DNA of 64,000 nt, taken from positions 20,396 through 84,395 of the forward strand of contig NZ_NFJV01000017.1 of NCBI RefSeq assembly GCF_002160055.1, in the 5' to 3' direction. Source of the DNA: Mediterranea sp. An20. Its GTDB lineage: Bacteria; Bacteroidota; Bacteroidia; Bacteroidales; Bacteroidaceae. This document shows positions 51,198-60,164 of this stretch, piece by piece (within the stretch, counting starts at the first letter, position 1; the number at the start of each line of letters is the position of its first letter). The notes beneath the pieces were generated by a model, which did not search any database, had not been told where the DNA came from, and saw only the letters and a program-made list of their open reading frames with translations. A program made the translations under genes and the position numbers.

Positions 51198-51869
51198 ATG
51201 TCAATGATCAAGTTAACGAATCTCACGAAGATTTACCGTACTGACGAAGTAGAAACCCTCGCCCTGGAGGATGTGAATATGGAAGTAGAAAAGGGGGAAT
51301 TCCTCAGCGTGATGGGACCGTCCGGTTGCGGCAAGTCCACTTTGCTGAATATCATGGGGCTGCTCGATGTACCTACCAGTGGTACGGTAGAGATTGCCGG
51401 TACTGATACGTCACACATGAAGGACAAGGAACTGGCCGCTTTCCGCAACCACAACCTGGGTTTCGTGTTCCAGTCGTTCCACCTCATCAACTCGCTCAAC
51501 GTCATCGACAACGTGGAACTTCCGTTGCTCTACCGCAAGGTGGGTGCCAAAGAACGCCACCGCCTGGCCGAGGAAGTGCTGGCCAAGGTAGGCATGACGC
51601 ACCGCATGCGCCACATGCCCACACAGCTCTCCGGCGGTCAGTGCCAGCGTGTGGCCATCGCCCGCGCCATCATCGGTAATCCGGAGATTATCCTCGCCGA
51701 CGAACCGACCGGTAACCTGGATTCGAAGATGGGGGCCGAAGTGATGGACATTCTTCAGCAGTTGAACCGGGAAGACGGGCGTACCATCGTGATGGTGACG
51801 CACAACGAAGCGCAGTCTAAACTGACGAGCCGCACCGTGCACTTCTTCGACGGACATTTGGTGGGGTAG
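51198..51869 (+). CDS. ABC transporter ATPase (LolD/MacB type)
   Basis: A 223-residue stand-alone ATPase, the only one in the array. Walker A is GPSGCGKST (about 40-48), the Q-loop VFQSFHLI, the signature LSGGQCQR, Walker B IILADEPTGNLD and the H-loop VTHN. All are canonical. The LolD/MacB subfamily works with FtsX-like permeases by mechanotransmission rather than by moving substrate through the membrane. It probably serves all five permease pairs, since no other ATPase is nearby. A second Met at residue 3 (51204) is an alternative start. Confidence 0.94.
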   Translation: MSMIKLTNLTKIYRTDEVETLALEDVNMEVEKGEFLSVMGPSGCGKSTLLNIMGLLDVPTSGTVEIAGTDTSHMKDKELAAFRNHNLGFVFQSFHLINSLNVIDNVELPLLYRKVGAKERHRLAEEVLAKVGMTHRMRHMPTQLSGGQCQRVAIARAIIGNPEIILADEPTGNLDSKMGAEVMDILQQLNREDGRTIVMVTHNEAQSKLTSRTVHFFDGHLVG

Positions 51870-51955
51870 CCCCACCCACCTCCCCCGAGGGGGAGGCTTC
51901 TGATACAATAACCATACATTCTCCCAAAGCTCCCCCTCGGGGGGAGTTGAGGGGG
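51868..51955. repeat. MITE-like hairpin element, copy 1
   Basis: An 88-bp element. The left end (CCCCACCCACCTCCCCCGAG) and right end (CTCGGGGGGAGTTGAGGGGG) are imperfect inverted repeats, and each end contains its own small hairpin (CTCCCCCGAGGGGGAG). The element starts inside the ATPase stop codon. A second copy in the same orientation is at 52604-52692. Confidence 0.7.
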
Positions 51956-51973
51956 CCAAACAAATAATTAATT

Positions 51974-52603
51974 ATGAAGACTACAGCTATCTATACATTG
52001 CTGGCCGCTACGCTGGCTTTCTTTTGTGTTTCATCCGTGACGGCCGACGACGGCGATGCACGTGTAACCCAGACGCGCAAGGTAGAAGCCTTTCACGCCA
52101 TAGACATCACGACTGTGGGCGACATCATCTTTACGCAGGATGACGCCTATTCCCTCCGCATTGAGGGACGGGAAAAGTATGTGAACAACACCGTGACTAC
52201 CGTGTCCAAGGACGGTACCCTGTCCATCGGTTTCAAGAAGAAGAACCTGAACAGGGGCAATAACAACGGCGTCACCATCTACCTCACCGCCCCCGGCCTG
52301 GACGACATTGAATTCAAGGGCGTGGGCAGCTTCCGTTGCGAAGAGACCCTGAAGCTGGACGGCGACCTGGACATCCGTATCACCGGAGTGGGCGAGGCGG
52401 TCATCGACGACCTGCGCTGCCGCAACCTCGACTTGCACATGAGCGGTGTGGGCGATGCCAAGGTGACTGTCGATTGCGACCATGTGGATGCCTCCATGAG
52501 CGGCGTGGGCAGCGTCACCTTGCGCGGTCGTGCCAAGACTGCCGACCTGCACCGCAGCGGCATCGGCGAGCTGGACCGCGACGGGCTGAAGGTAGGGGAG
52601 TAA
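51974..52603 (+). CDS. Head-GIN domain (DUF2807) exported protein
   Basis: A 209-residue protein with a signal peptide (about 1-24, ending VTA). The mature part is one DUF2807 domain of short repeating beta turns: FHAIDITTVGDIIFTQDD, DIEFKGVGSFRCEETL, DIRITGVGEAVI, DLHMSGVGDAKV and DASMSGVGSVTL. The GVG-type turns and right-handed-helix periodicity are typical. Family members are exported and of unknown function. It sits between the ATPase and pair 4, flanked by two MITE-like copies, so it either belongs to the pump unit or moved in between. Confidence 0.88.
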   Translation: MKTTAIYTLLAATLAFFCVSSVTADDGDARVTQTRKVEAFHAIDITTVGDIIFTQDDAYSLRIEGREKYVNNTVTTVSKDGTLSIGFKKKNLNRGNNNGVTIYLTAPGLDDIEFKGVGSFRCEETLKLDGDLDIRITGVGEAVIDDLRCRNLDLHMSGVGDAKVTVDCDHVDASMSGVGSVTLRGRAKTADLHRSGIGELDRDGLKVGE

Positions 52604-52692
52604 AGCCCCACCAACCTCCCCCGAGGGGAGGCTTCCGATACTATAACCATACATTCTCCAAAGCTCCCCCCCTCGGGGGGAGTTGAGGGGGG
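52604..52692. repeat. MITE-like hairpin element, copy 2
   Basis: An 89-bp element, about 90% like copy 1 at 51868-51955 and in direct orientation. It begins right after the DUF2807 stop codon and ends about 16 bp before the original start codon of the next permease gene. Confidence 0.7.
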
Positions 52693-52767
52693 TAAACATT
52701 TATACTCATGATTAAGCAATAGTTTCAACAAGCCTGGGCACAACTGTGGCAACAGCCGCTCATCAGC

Positions 52768-54009
52768 ATGGTGAATGTGGCGGGTACGGCCTTGTCCATC
52801 TTCCTCATCATGCTGGTGGTGATGGTGCAGCAGGTAGATGTGGCACCGTTTGCTCCGGAGAGCAACCGCGACCGCATGCTTTATTATAAGAATACCAGTG
52901 TGAGGAACGAAAGGATGTGGGGAGCTGATGACAGCAGCAACGGCTGCATGAGCGTGGAAGTGGCCAACCGCTGCTTTCGCACGCTGACCACGCCGGAAGC
53001 CTGCACGGTGTACACCACCTGGAATGTCACGACTCCGGTCAGCATGCCCGGCCAGCCCGCTTTTTCCGTGGACCTGAAGGAAACGGATGATGTATTCTGG
53101 CGTGTGTTCGACTTTGGCTTCATCGACGGCAAACCCTATGACAAGGCCACTTTTGATGCCGGACAGCCTGTGGCGGTCATTACCCGCAGCGTGGCGCGAG
53201 CCCTATTCAGCACGGACCGCAACGTGGCAGGACGTGAGTTTCTGTTGAACCATGCGCCCTACCGGGTGGCTGGTGTCGTGGAAGATGTCAGCATATTGGC
53301 ATCCACGGCCTACGCTCAGGTGTGGGGGCCTTTTACTTCAACCGATACACCCAAAGATGTCAGTACGGGCGGCATTATGGGGAACTTCAGTTGCGCCCTG
53401 TTGGCACGCAGCCGGGCAGATTTCCCTGCCATACGTGCTGAGAGCGACCGCAGCGTGCGTGCCTACAACGATGCCCGCAAGGAGGAGGGCTGGGAAATCT
53501 TCATGCGCAACCGTCCCTATGACCAAGAGAAGAACGCCCTTGCTACTAGCTCGAACAACGAGCCCGATCTACAGGGAGAGCGCAACCGGCGCTTGATGGT
53601 TTACCTCATCCTACTGATAGTCCCCGCTATCAACCTGAGCAGCATGACGCAAAGCCGTTTGCGGCAGCGGGTGGCGGAGATTGGCGTACGCCGTGCGTTC
53701 GGTTGCACTCGCTGGGAGTTAACTGTGCAAATATTGGCGGAAAACTTTATCGTCACGTTGCTGGCGGGTACCATAGGCTTTGTCTTGAGTCTGCTGTTCG
53801 GCTTTCTGGCAAGCGATGTGCTCTTTGCGCAGGAGTTTAGCAGAACACTCAACCCACCCGTGGTGGATGCTTCTATCCTGCTGCACGCTTCTACTTTCGG
53901 ATGGGCCTTGCTGTTCTGCTTTGTGCTCAACCTGCTCAGCACCGGCATTCCCACCTGGCGTGCGGTGCGCATGAATATTGTGGAATCCATCGGAGGCAGA
54001 CTTCATTAA
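52768..54009 (+). CDS. FtsX/MacB-like permease A4 (pair 4, type A), 5' end broken by a stop codon
   Basis: A 413-residue type A permease when read from ATG 52768. The frame upstream is clearly homologous to the other type A genes: ATG 52708 gives MIKQ, then TAG (52720-52722), then FQQAWAQLWQQPLIS leading into VNVAGTALSIFL. Other members have a Tyr-like codon at the stop position. The shorter product loses the ~20-residue cytoplasmic lead but keeps the first membrane helix, the periplasmic domain, SRLRQRVAEIGVRRAFGCT and the three C-terminal helices. I see no ribosome site before 52768. It may be a young pseudogene or a gene with a late start. Confidence 0.75.
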   Translation: MVNVAGTALSIFLIMLVVMVQQVDVAPFAPESNRDRMLYYKNTSVRNERMWGADDSSNGCMSVEVANRCFRTLTTPEACTVYTTWNVTTPVSMPGQPAFSVDLKETDDVFWRVFDFGFIDGKPYDKATFDAGQPVAVITRSVARALFSTDRNVAGREFLLNHAPYRVAGVVEDVSILASTAYAQVWGPFTSTDTPKDVSTGGIMGNFSCALLARSRADFPAIRAESDRSVRAYNDARKEEGWEIFMRNRPYDQEKNALATSSNNEPDLQGERNRRLMVYLILLIVPAINLSSMTQSRLRQRVAEIGVRRAFGCTRWELTVQILAENFIVTLLAGTIGFVLSLLFGFLASDVLFAQEFSRTLNPPVVDASILLHASTFGWALLFCFVLNLLSTGIPTWRAVRMNIVESIGGRLH

Positions 54010-54024
54010 TTAAGGAGATAGACT

Positions 54025-55284
54025 ATGCAAAAGAAACTATTCAGACAGATACGAAATGAGTGGCGGGGAAATACTTGGCTTGCCCTCGAACTGCTGGTAG
54101 TCAGCGTGGTGATGTGGTTCATCATCGATATGCTCTACTGCCGTGCCGCCACTTATCTGGAGCCGCGAGGCTTCGACACGGAGCATTGCTACCGCATCTA
54201 CTTGGGTAGCCTGACGGACAAAAGCCCCGATTATACGCCCTATGAGGATGCCGCCCGCCAGCGCGACGACATCCTGGAGGTGGTGGAACGCTTGCGGCAC
54301 CGTCCGGAGGTGGAGGCCGTCAGCCTTTCCCTCAACGCCCATCCTTATAACGGCAACAACAGCGGATGCTCGCTGGAGTATGACACCCTGCGCAGCAGCG
54401 GTTTTGTGGTGCGCCGTTATATGACGCCCGACTTCGTTCGTGTGTTCCGATACCGGGGTGCCAAGGGCGAGACACCCGACCAACTGGCCCAGCAACTGAC
54501 GGAAGGAAAGCTGTTGGCATCGAACAACATATTCCGTCGTTATGGTGTTCCTCTGACCCGGATTGCCGGCGACGGTTTCCATTTCGACGGCGATACGCTG
54601 ACCTCCTATACGGTCATCGCCCTGCAGCCCGTGCGCTATCACGACTATCAGCAGGCTTATTGGAGCTATACGGTTTGTGCTAACATGGAGCAGTATTTTA
54701 ACCAGTCTCCGGGTCTGGTCAATCCTTCCAATGAGTTGTGTGTGCGTGTCAAGGCCAACCAGGACCAGGACTTCATCGACCGCTTGCGTGCCGATAGCGA
54801 GAAACAGTTCCGCATAGGCAATATCTACATAGCCGATATTCGGAGCTTTGTGGACATCCGCCGCAATTTCCAACAGTCATGGAGCAAGGATACGCAGTTT
54901 CTCTCTGCGGGCATGGGCTTCCTCCTGCTCAACATCTTCCTCGGCCTGCTGGGCACCTTCTGGTTCCGCACACAGCAGAGGCGGGGCGAGATTGCCCTGC
55001 ACAAGGTGAGCGGGGCCACCGACCGTGCCGTGTTCGCCCGCCTGCTCAGCGAGGGGCTGCTTCTGCTGCTCATCGTCACCATGCCCGCGCTGATTATCGA
55101 CCTCAACCTGGCCAAGGCCGAGCTGAACTCGTGGCGTAACGGCACGACGCTGGAGTGGGACAGGCTGCTGCTCTGCACCGCCGCCTCGTTCGTGCTCATC
55201 GCCCTGATGATTGTCATCGGCATCTGGTATCCCGCCCGCCGGGCGATGCGGGTGCAGCCGGCCGAGGCGTTGCATGATGAATAG
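54025..55284 (+). CDS. FtsX/MacB-like permease B4 (pair 4, type B)
   Basis: A 419-residue type B permease: MQKKLFRQIRNEWRGNTWLALELLVVSVVMWFIIDMLY, then EPRGFDTEHCYRIYLG. The FtsX motif is TQQRRGEIALHKVSGATDRAVF and the end YPARRAMRVQPAEALHDE, shared with B5 rather than with B1-B3. It starts 16 bp after A4 with GGAGATAG as ribosome site. Its intactness beside a broken A4 is notable. Confidence 0.9.
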   Translation: MQKKLFRQIRNEWRGNTWLALELLVVSVVMWFIIDMLYCRAATYLEPRGFDTEHCYRIYLGSLTDKSPDYTPYEDAARQRDDILEVVERLRHRPEVEAVSLSLNAHPYNGNNSGCSLEYDTLRSSGFVVRRYMTPDFVRVFRYRGAKGETPDQLAQQLTEGKLLASNNIFRRYGVPLTRIAGDGFHFDGDTLTSYTVIALQPVRYHDYQQAYWSYTVCANMEQYFNQSPGLVNPSNELCVRVKANQDQDFIDRLRADSEKQFRIGNIYIADIRSFVDIRRNFQQSWSKDTQFLSAGMGFLLLNIFLGLLGTFWFRTQQRRGEIALHKVSGATDRAVFARLLSEGLLLLLIVTMPALIIDLNLAKAELNSWRNGTTLEWDRLLLCTAASFVLIALMIVIGIWYPARRAMRVQPAEALHDE

Positions 55285-55371
55285 GGTTTTAAAGGCATCA
55301 GATGCTCTTTAGCGAGGGTATTCGTGACCCATGTATAAAAGGTATGAAATAAAATAGAGATAAATTCTACG

Positions 55372-56697
55372 ATGAAACAATTATTCAATCTTATCCGGCA
55401 ACACCGTTTCTATACGGCAATATGTGTCATCGGCACCGCTGTGACTGTGGCCTTTGTCATGGTGGTGGTGATGGTCTATGATTTCCGCACGGCCAATGTT
55501 GCGCCAGAAACGCGGCGCAGCCGTACGATGTACCACGACGGTACACTCCTTATGCGCAATGACGGCACCAGTCGCATGGGTTATCAGGGGCTCGGACCGA
55601 TGGCTTTTCACGCCCTATATGACAGTCTGCCGGGCGTAGACCGGCTGACCTGGCACGGCGGTCTGTGGAAAGCTGTGTGCGCCCTGCCTGCCTCGTCCGA
55701 CCGTCGGTCCGTCTTTCTGCGCCCCGTGGCGGCCGACTGGTTCGACTATTTCCGTTATGACTTTGTGGCCGGGCGACCCTTTACTCGTGCCGAGTATGAT
55801 GCGGCCCGCGCAGCCTTTGAAGTAGCAGGCGATGAATTCCGCAGTTTCCGAAACCGCGACGACGGGGTGTTGCGCCGTTTTGTCGTCATCAGCGAAAGCC
55901 TGGCGCGACAACTCTTCGGCAGTGCCGACCGGGCGGTGGGCAGTGACTTCCTGATGGATTTCCAGCCCGTCCGTGCTGTGGGTGTGGTCCGCGATGTCAG
56001 TCCTATTTTCCAGACAGCCTATGCCGATGTGTGGGAACCCTTTCCGTTGACAAATGAAGACGGAGCTTATCTTAACATCGGTACAGGTGGTTTGGGTGGC
56101 TACCATTATCCTGTGTTTAGTCTGGATCCCGGTGCACAGCCCGCCATAATCCGTGCCGAGGTGGAGCGCCGCGTGGAGCAGCTCAACAGCCAAGGGTTAG
56201 AGTTTGTCCTCAAAGATCCCCGCCTCTACACCCACATCCAATACACCTTCTTCCGTGATGCCGACATCGATGCCCGCCTGGTCTACGCCTTGCTATTGCT
56301 GATACTCTTTGTAGTGCCTGCTGTGGGTATCTCCGGCCTGGTGCATGCCCAAATGCAGAGCCGTCTGCCTGAGATAGCCATTCGCAAGGCTTATGGAGCT
56401 TCCAATACCGACATCATCGGCCGCCTGTTCGGCGAAAGTCTGTTGACCACGCTGCTGGGTGGCCTGTTGGGATACGTACTGTCATGTTTGCTCGTAGTGG
56501 CCGGCAGTTTGTGGCTGTTCGGGACTGGTGGCATAGGAGAGGGGCACATCCTGGTGGGGATCGACCTGCTGCTGCGTCCTTGGATGTTCTTGTCGATGTT
56601 GGCCGCGTGCTTGGTGTTCAATGCTTTATCTACGCTGGTGCCCGCCTGTATGGCCGTGCGGCGCAGCATATCATATACATTAGTAGGAGGAGAATAA
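55372..56697 (+). CDS. FtsX/MacB-like permease A5 (pair 5, type A)
   Basis: A 441-residue type A permease, the most divergent of the five. The N terminus is MKQLFNLIRQHRFYTAICVIGTAVTVAFVMVVVMVYDF, without the LYLKQAW block. The FtsX motif is AQMQSRLPEIAIRKAYGAS and the end VPACMAVRRSISYTLVGGE. The periplasmic domain is about 45-295. It has 1 + 3 membrane helices. It is separated from B4 by 87 bp without a recognisable promoter. Confidence 0.9.
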   Translation: MKQLFNLIRQHRFYTAICVIGTAVTVAFVMVVVMVYDFRTANVAPETRRSRTMYHDGTLLMRNDGTSRMGYQGLGPMAFHALYDSLPGVDRLTWHGGLWKAVCALPASSDRRSVFLRPVAADWFDYFRYDFVAGRPFTRAEYDAARAAFEVAGDEFRSFRNRDDGVLRRFVVISESLARQLFGSADRAVGSDFLMDFQPVRAVGVVRDVSPIFQTAYADVWEPFPLTNEDGAYLNIGTGGLGGYHYPVFSLDPGAQPAIIRAEVERRVEQLNSQGLEFVLKDPRLYTHIQYTFFRDADIDARLVYALLLLILFVVPAVGISGLVHAQMQSRLPEIAIRKAYGASNTDIIGRLFGESLLTTLLGGLLGYVLSCLLVVAGSLWLFGTGGIGEGHILVGIDLLLRPWMFLSMLAACLVFNALSTLVPACMAVRRSISYTLVGGE

Positions 56698-56703
56698 GGA
56701 ACC

Positions 56704-57960
56704 ATGTGGAAACAACTATTTAATCAGATATGGAACCAGCGGCGTGCCAATACATGGCTATGGCTGGAACTGGCGATGGTAACCACCCTGTTGTGGTACG
56801 GCATCGACCTGGTGTATAACTACGAGGGTGCCGCCCGTCTGCCCAAAGGCTATGACACGGACGGAGTCTTCGACCTTATGGTGCAGACCAAGCCTTTGGA
56901 GGCCATTGACGGTGCCGACAATGAACGGGCAGGGGAGGACTTCACCTATCTGTATAATCTGATAAAAGATTATCCTGGGGTGGAAGAAGTCTGTGCCTAC
57001 TACGGCAGTGTGCCTTATACTGGCGAATCCATGTTCGAGGGTTACGCCCCGCACGATGACTCGACGCATGTGGTAAAATGCTACATCCGCTACGTCACCC
57101 CATCTTACTTTAAAGTCTTCCGTCTGCAACCTCTGGCCGGGCAATTGGACGAAGAACACTGGACACCGGCAGAGTTTCCCATGCCCGTCCTGATGAGTGC
57201 CGATCTGGTTGATTCGCTCTTCCATCTGCCCAACCGCGCGGATGCTGTGGGGCGTACCTGCTTCAATCCCTATTGGCTGAACAACAAAGATAACCCAGTG
57301 ACTAGCTATCGCGTGACCGCTGTATTACCCCGTCACAAGCTTAATGACTATGAGCGTTACGAACCGTTTATCTATTTGCCTGTGTCAAAGGCTCTGTTCT
57401 GGCAGCACATTGCCCTGCGTGTGGCACCTGCCCATGTGTCAGGTTTTGCCGAACGCTTCCGTTGTGATATGCAGTCTGTCTTCGACCGCGGCATCTTCTA
57501 TCTGGATTACATCCGTCCCTACAGCGATATGAAGGCTGCCTACGACGTGCAGCAAGGCACGGTGAACTACCTGAATACCGTGTATAGTATAGCAGCCTTC
57601 TTTGTGTTCAATGTATTCCTATGCGTGTTGGCTACCTTCTGGTATCGTACCCGAAAGCGTCGTTGCGAGATAGCCTTGCGTATGGCAATGGGCAGCAGCC
57701 GTATGCAGGTGATGCATTACTTTCTGGCAGAGGGGTTGGGGCTGCTGTTGTTGGCGGCAGTGCCGGCGTTGATTGTCGCTTTCAATGTTCAGATGGCCGA
57801 CCTGACTGTCCATACGCTGGTGGATGTGTCATGGGGAAGGTTTTTTGGATGTTTCCTGGGAGCAGTGGCTTTGCTGGCGTGTATCATCGTGCTGGGTATT
57901 TGGTACCCCGCTCGCCGTGCCATGCGCATCCAGCCCGCTGGAGCGCTGCACGATGAATAG
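56704..57960 (+). CDS. FtsX/MacB-like permease B5 (pair 5, type B)
   Basis: A 418-residue type B permease and last gene of the array: MWKQLFNQIWNQRRANTWLWLELAMVTTLLWYGIDLVYNY, then LPKGYDTDGVF. The FtsX motif is TRKRRCEIALRMAMGSSRMQV and the end YPARRAMRIQPAGALHDE. The start lies 6 bp after the A5 stop, behind GGAGGAGAATAAGGA. No strong terminator is visible in the 210 bp after its stop. Confidence 0.9.
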   Translation: MWKQLFNQIWNQRRANTWLWLELAMVTTLLWYGIDLVYNYEGAARLPKGYDTDGVFDLMVQTKPLEAIDGADNERAGEDFTYLYNLIKDYPGVEEVCAYYGSVPYTGESMFEGYAPHDDSTHVVKCYIRYVTPSYFKVFRLQPLAGQLDEEHWTPAEFPMPVLMSADLVDSLFHLPNRADAVGRTCFNPYWLNNKDNPVTSYRVTAVLPRHKLNDYERYEPFIYLPVSKALFWQHIALRVAPAHVSGFAERFRCDMQSVFDRGIFYLDYIRPYSDMKAAYDVQQGTVNYLNTVYSIAAFFVFNVFLCVLATFWYRTRKRRCEIALRMAMGSSRMQVMHYFLAEGLGLLLLAAVPALIVAFNVQMADLTVHTLVDVSWGRFFGCFLGAVALLACIIVLGIWYPARRAMRIQPAGALHDE

Positions 57961-58117
57961 TTATTCCCCCATATTTCCAGAGGAAAGACGAAATGAATGA
58001 TGCCTGCCCTGAACAATCTCTGCTTATTATTGAATGCCTGATGTTCAACTTTCTATCCTTTCATTCATGGGCTTCTTCTCCGGTTTGTGCATCCCGTTGC
58101 CAAAGCGCTTGGGTAAA

Positions 58118-58149
58118 TTTGGATATTCGGCAGATATTCCTTATCTTTG
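58118..58149 (+). promoter_or_regulatory. Promoter of the TPR/propeller-NfeD-FloA unit
   Basis: TTTG (58118-58121), exactly 20 bp, then TATCTTTG (58142-58149): both Bacteroidetes promoter boxes at ideal spacing, about 26 bp before the ATG. Confidence 0.7.
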
Positions 58150-58174
58150 TCACATGAAATAATTAATCATATCT

Positions 58175-59614
58175 ATGACATCAAAAGTCTTTCTATATCT
58201 GTTCCTGACTGTTTTGACGGGGCTGTCCGGCAGCTATGCACAGACTCTGGCAGAAGCTCGTAAACTGTATGAGGAAGGTCATTATGCCGAAGCCCTCCCT
58301 GTGTTTGCGCGTTATGTAAAGCAGGTTCCCGCTAATGGCAACTACAACTTGTGGTATGGTGTGTGCTGCTTTCAGACTGGCGATGCGGTTACGTCCGTTA
58401 AATACTTGGAAACTGCCGTGAAACGTCGTATCCCCAGCGGGCAACTATGGTTAAGCCGGGCTTATGACAAGACTTACCGCTTTGAAGATGCTGTAAGCAC
58501 AATTGAAGATTATATTGATGACTTGAAACGCCGTCGCCGTTCCACAGCAGAAGCAGACTCATTGCTGTCCGTTTTCCGTGCCCATTTGCGGATGCTCAAA
58601 GGGGTAGAGAAAGTATGTGTCACCGACAGCTTTGTGGTAGCCAAGGATGATTTTCTGGAAGCCTATCGGCTAAGTGGTCAGGCGGGAAAGCTGTTTTCGT
58701 ATGCCGAGCGCTTTCCTGACTCCAAGCGAACGGGAAAGACTGTCTATGAAAATGAACTGGGCAATAAGATCCTTTACAGCGAAGCTGATAGCCAGGGATT
58801 CCAACACTTGTTCTCAAGCGTCTGTCTGCTTGATAAATGGAGCGCGGGGACTCCCCTTGTCGGTCATTTCCCGGATTCTGTAAACATGGCCTATCCCTAT
58901 CTGATGTCAGACGGCATGACCCTCTATTATGCCAGCGACGGGCCAGAGTCGATGGGCGGATATGACATCTTTGTGACACGCTATAATACCAATACCGATG
59001 CTTATCTGCGTCCGGATAACGTGGGTATGCCATTTAATTCTCCCTACAACGATTATATGTATGTTGTCGATGAATATGCCAATCTTGGATGGTTTGCCTC
59101 CGACCGGTATCAGGCGGCAGATTCCGTATGCATTTATGTCTTTATTCCTAATGTTTCCAAACAAGTGTATGACTATGAGCAAATGGATACGGAAAAACTC
59201 CGCTCATTGGCTGCACTGCTCAGCTTACGCGACACTTGGACTGACCAAGAACAGGTTGAAAAGGCCCGTACCCGCCTGGCAGAGATAGGGCAGACAAACT
59301 TGGTTACGGGCAAAAATCATTCTTTTGAATTCATCATTGATGATCGACGGACGTATTATGCCGAAAGCGATTTTCATTCTTCCGAAGCTTTGGGACTCTT
59401 TCGGCAATACGAACAAAAGAGAAATACTCTGCAACAACAACAGAAGCGTTTGGACGAACTTCGCATGCGTTATATTTCTGCTAAGGCAAGTGGACGCAGT
59501 GAATTGCGTCCGGCCATTCTTGACTTGGAACAGAATCTCCGGAGGCTTGAAGCGGAAATATCACAGATAGCCAAGCAAGTCCGTAACGCAGAAATCGGTT
59601 CAGGCAATTTTTAA
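58175..59614 (+). CDS. Exported TPR / PD40 beta-propeller protein
   Basis: A 479-residue protein with a signal peptide (about 1-22, SGSYAQ). Three TPR-like helical pairs lie at about 23-130 (AEARKLYEEGHYAEALPVFARYVKQVP). A WD40-like propeller (PD40) region of about 200-320 follows, with YPYLMSDGMTLYYASDGPESMGGYDIFVTRY. The C terminus is a charged coiled coil (about 405-470). Similar TPR-PD40 proteins in Bacteroidetes often carry an OmpA domain; here the coiled coil takes its place. It is the first gene of a probable unit with nfeD and floA. Confidence 0.82.
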   Translation: MTSKVFLYLFLTVLTGLSGSYAQTLAEARKLYEEGHYAEALPVFARYVKQVPANGNYNLWYGVCCFQTGDAVTSVKYLETAVKRRIPSGQLWLSRAYDKTYRFEDAVSTIEDYIDDLKRRRRSTAEADSLLSVFRAHLRMLKGVEKVCVTDSFVVAKDDFLEAYRLSGQAGKLFSYAERFPDSKRTGKTVYENELGNKILYSEADSQGFQHLFSSVCLLDKWSAGTPLVGHFPDSVNMAYPYLMSDGMTLYYASDGPESMGGYDIFVTRYNTNTDAYLRPDNVGMPFNSPYNDYMYVVDEYANLGWFASDRYQAADSVCIYVFIPNVSKQVYDYEQMDTEKLRSLAALLSLRDTWTDQEQVEKARTRLAEIGQTNLVTGKNHSFEFIIDDRRTYYAESDFHSSEALGLFRQYEQKRNTLQQQQKRLDELRMRYISAKASGRSELRPAILDLEQNLRRLEAEISQIAKQVRNAEIGSGNF

Positions 59615-59645
59615 TTTTCCATTTATAACTTTACTGACTGCCATT

Positions 59646-60143
59646 ATGGACATCTTTATCATTATCCTGCTTATTATAGGCTCGGTTATACTTTTTCTGG
59701 TAGAACTCTTCATCGTGCCAGGTATCAGTATAGCCGGTATACTGGCTGGTGTGTGTGCCATCTTTGCCAATTACTATGCTTTTGCTCATGTCGGCATTAC
59801 GGCAGGTATCGTCACTTTGTTGGTTACAGCTGTGGTATGCATAGGAGCCATTGTATGGTTTATGCGTTCTAAAACCCTCGACCGCATCTCACTGAAGCAA
59901 AATATCACTTCAAAAGTGAACCGCAATGCAGATGTGCATATCAGGCAAGGAGATACCGGTATTACAACTACTCGTCTGGCCCTTATCGGATATGCTGACT
60001 TCGGAGGCAATATTGTAGAGGTAAAATCGACCGGGGAATTATTGGACGAGCATACTCCTGTTCGTGTCATACGCATAGTGGACGGAAGTATTTTGGTGGA
60101 AAAACTGAATCCAGCCAAACAATCAGATAATATCAATCAATAA
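59646..60143 (+). CDS. NfeD family membrane protein
   Basis: A 165-residue short-form NfeD. Three or so membrane segments (about 1-75) are followed by a soluble OB-fold domain. The OB-fold region contains GDTGITTTRLALIGYADFGGNIVEVKSTGELLDEHTPVRVIRIVDGSILVEKL. NfeD proteins pair with flotillin/stomatin-like proteins, and the FloA gene follows after 21 bp. The protein probably organises membrane microdomains with FloA. Confidence 0.92.
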   Translation: MDIFIIILLIIGSVILFLVELFIVPGISIAGILAGVCAIFANYYAFAHVGITAGIVTLLVTAVVCIGAIVWFMRSKTLDRISLKQNITSKVNRNADVHIRQGDTGITTTRLALIGYADFGGNIVEVKSTGELLDEHTPVRVIRIVDGSILVEKLNPAKQSDNINQ

Positions 60144-60164
60144 AAACACTATACAACAAGCATT

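Noticed and set aside
52708..54009. TAG in permease A4 read as a recoded amino acid
   Set aside because: There is no sign of a recoding element, and all other genes in the window use TAG, TAA and TGA as normal stops.
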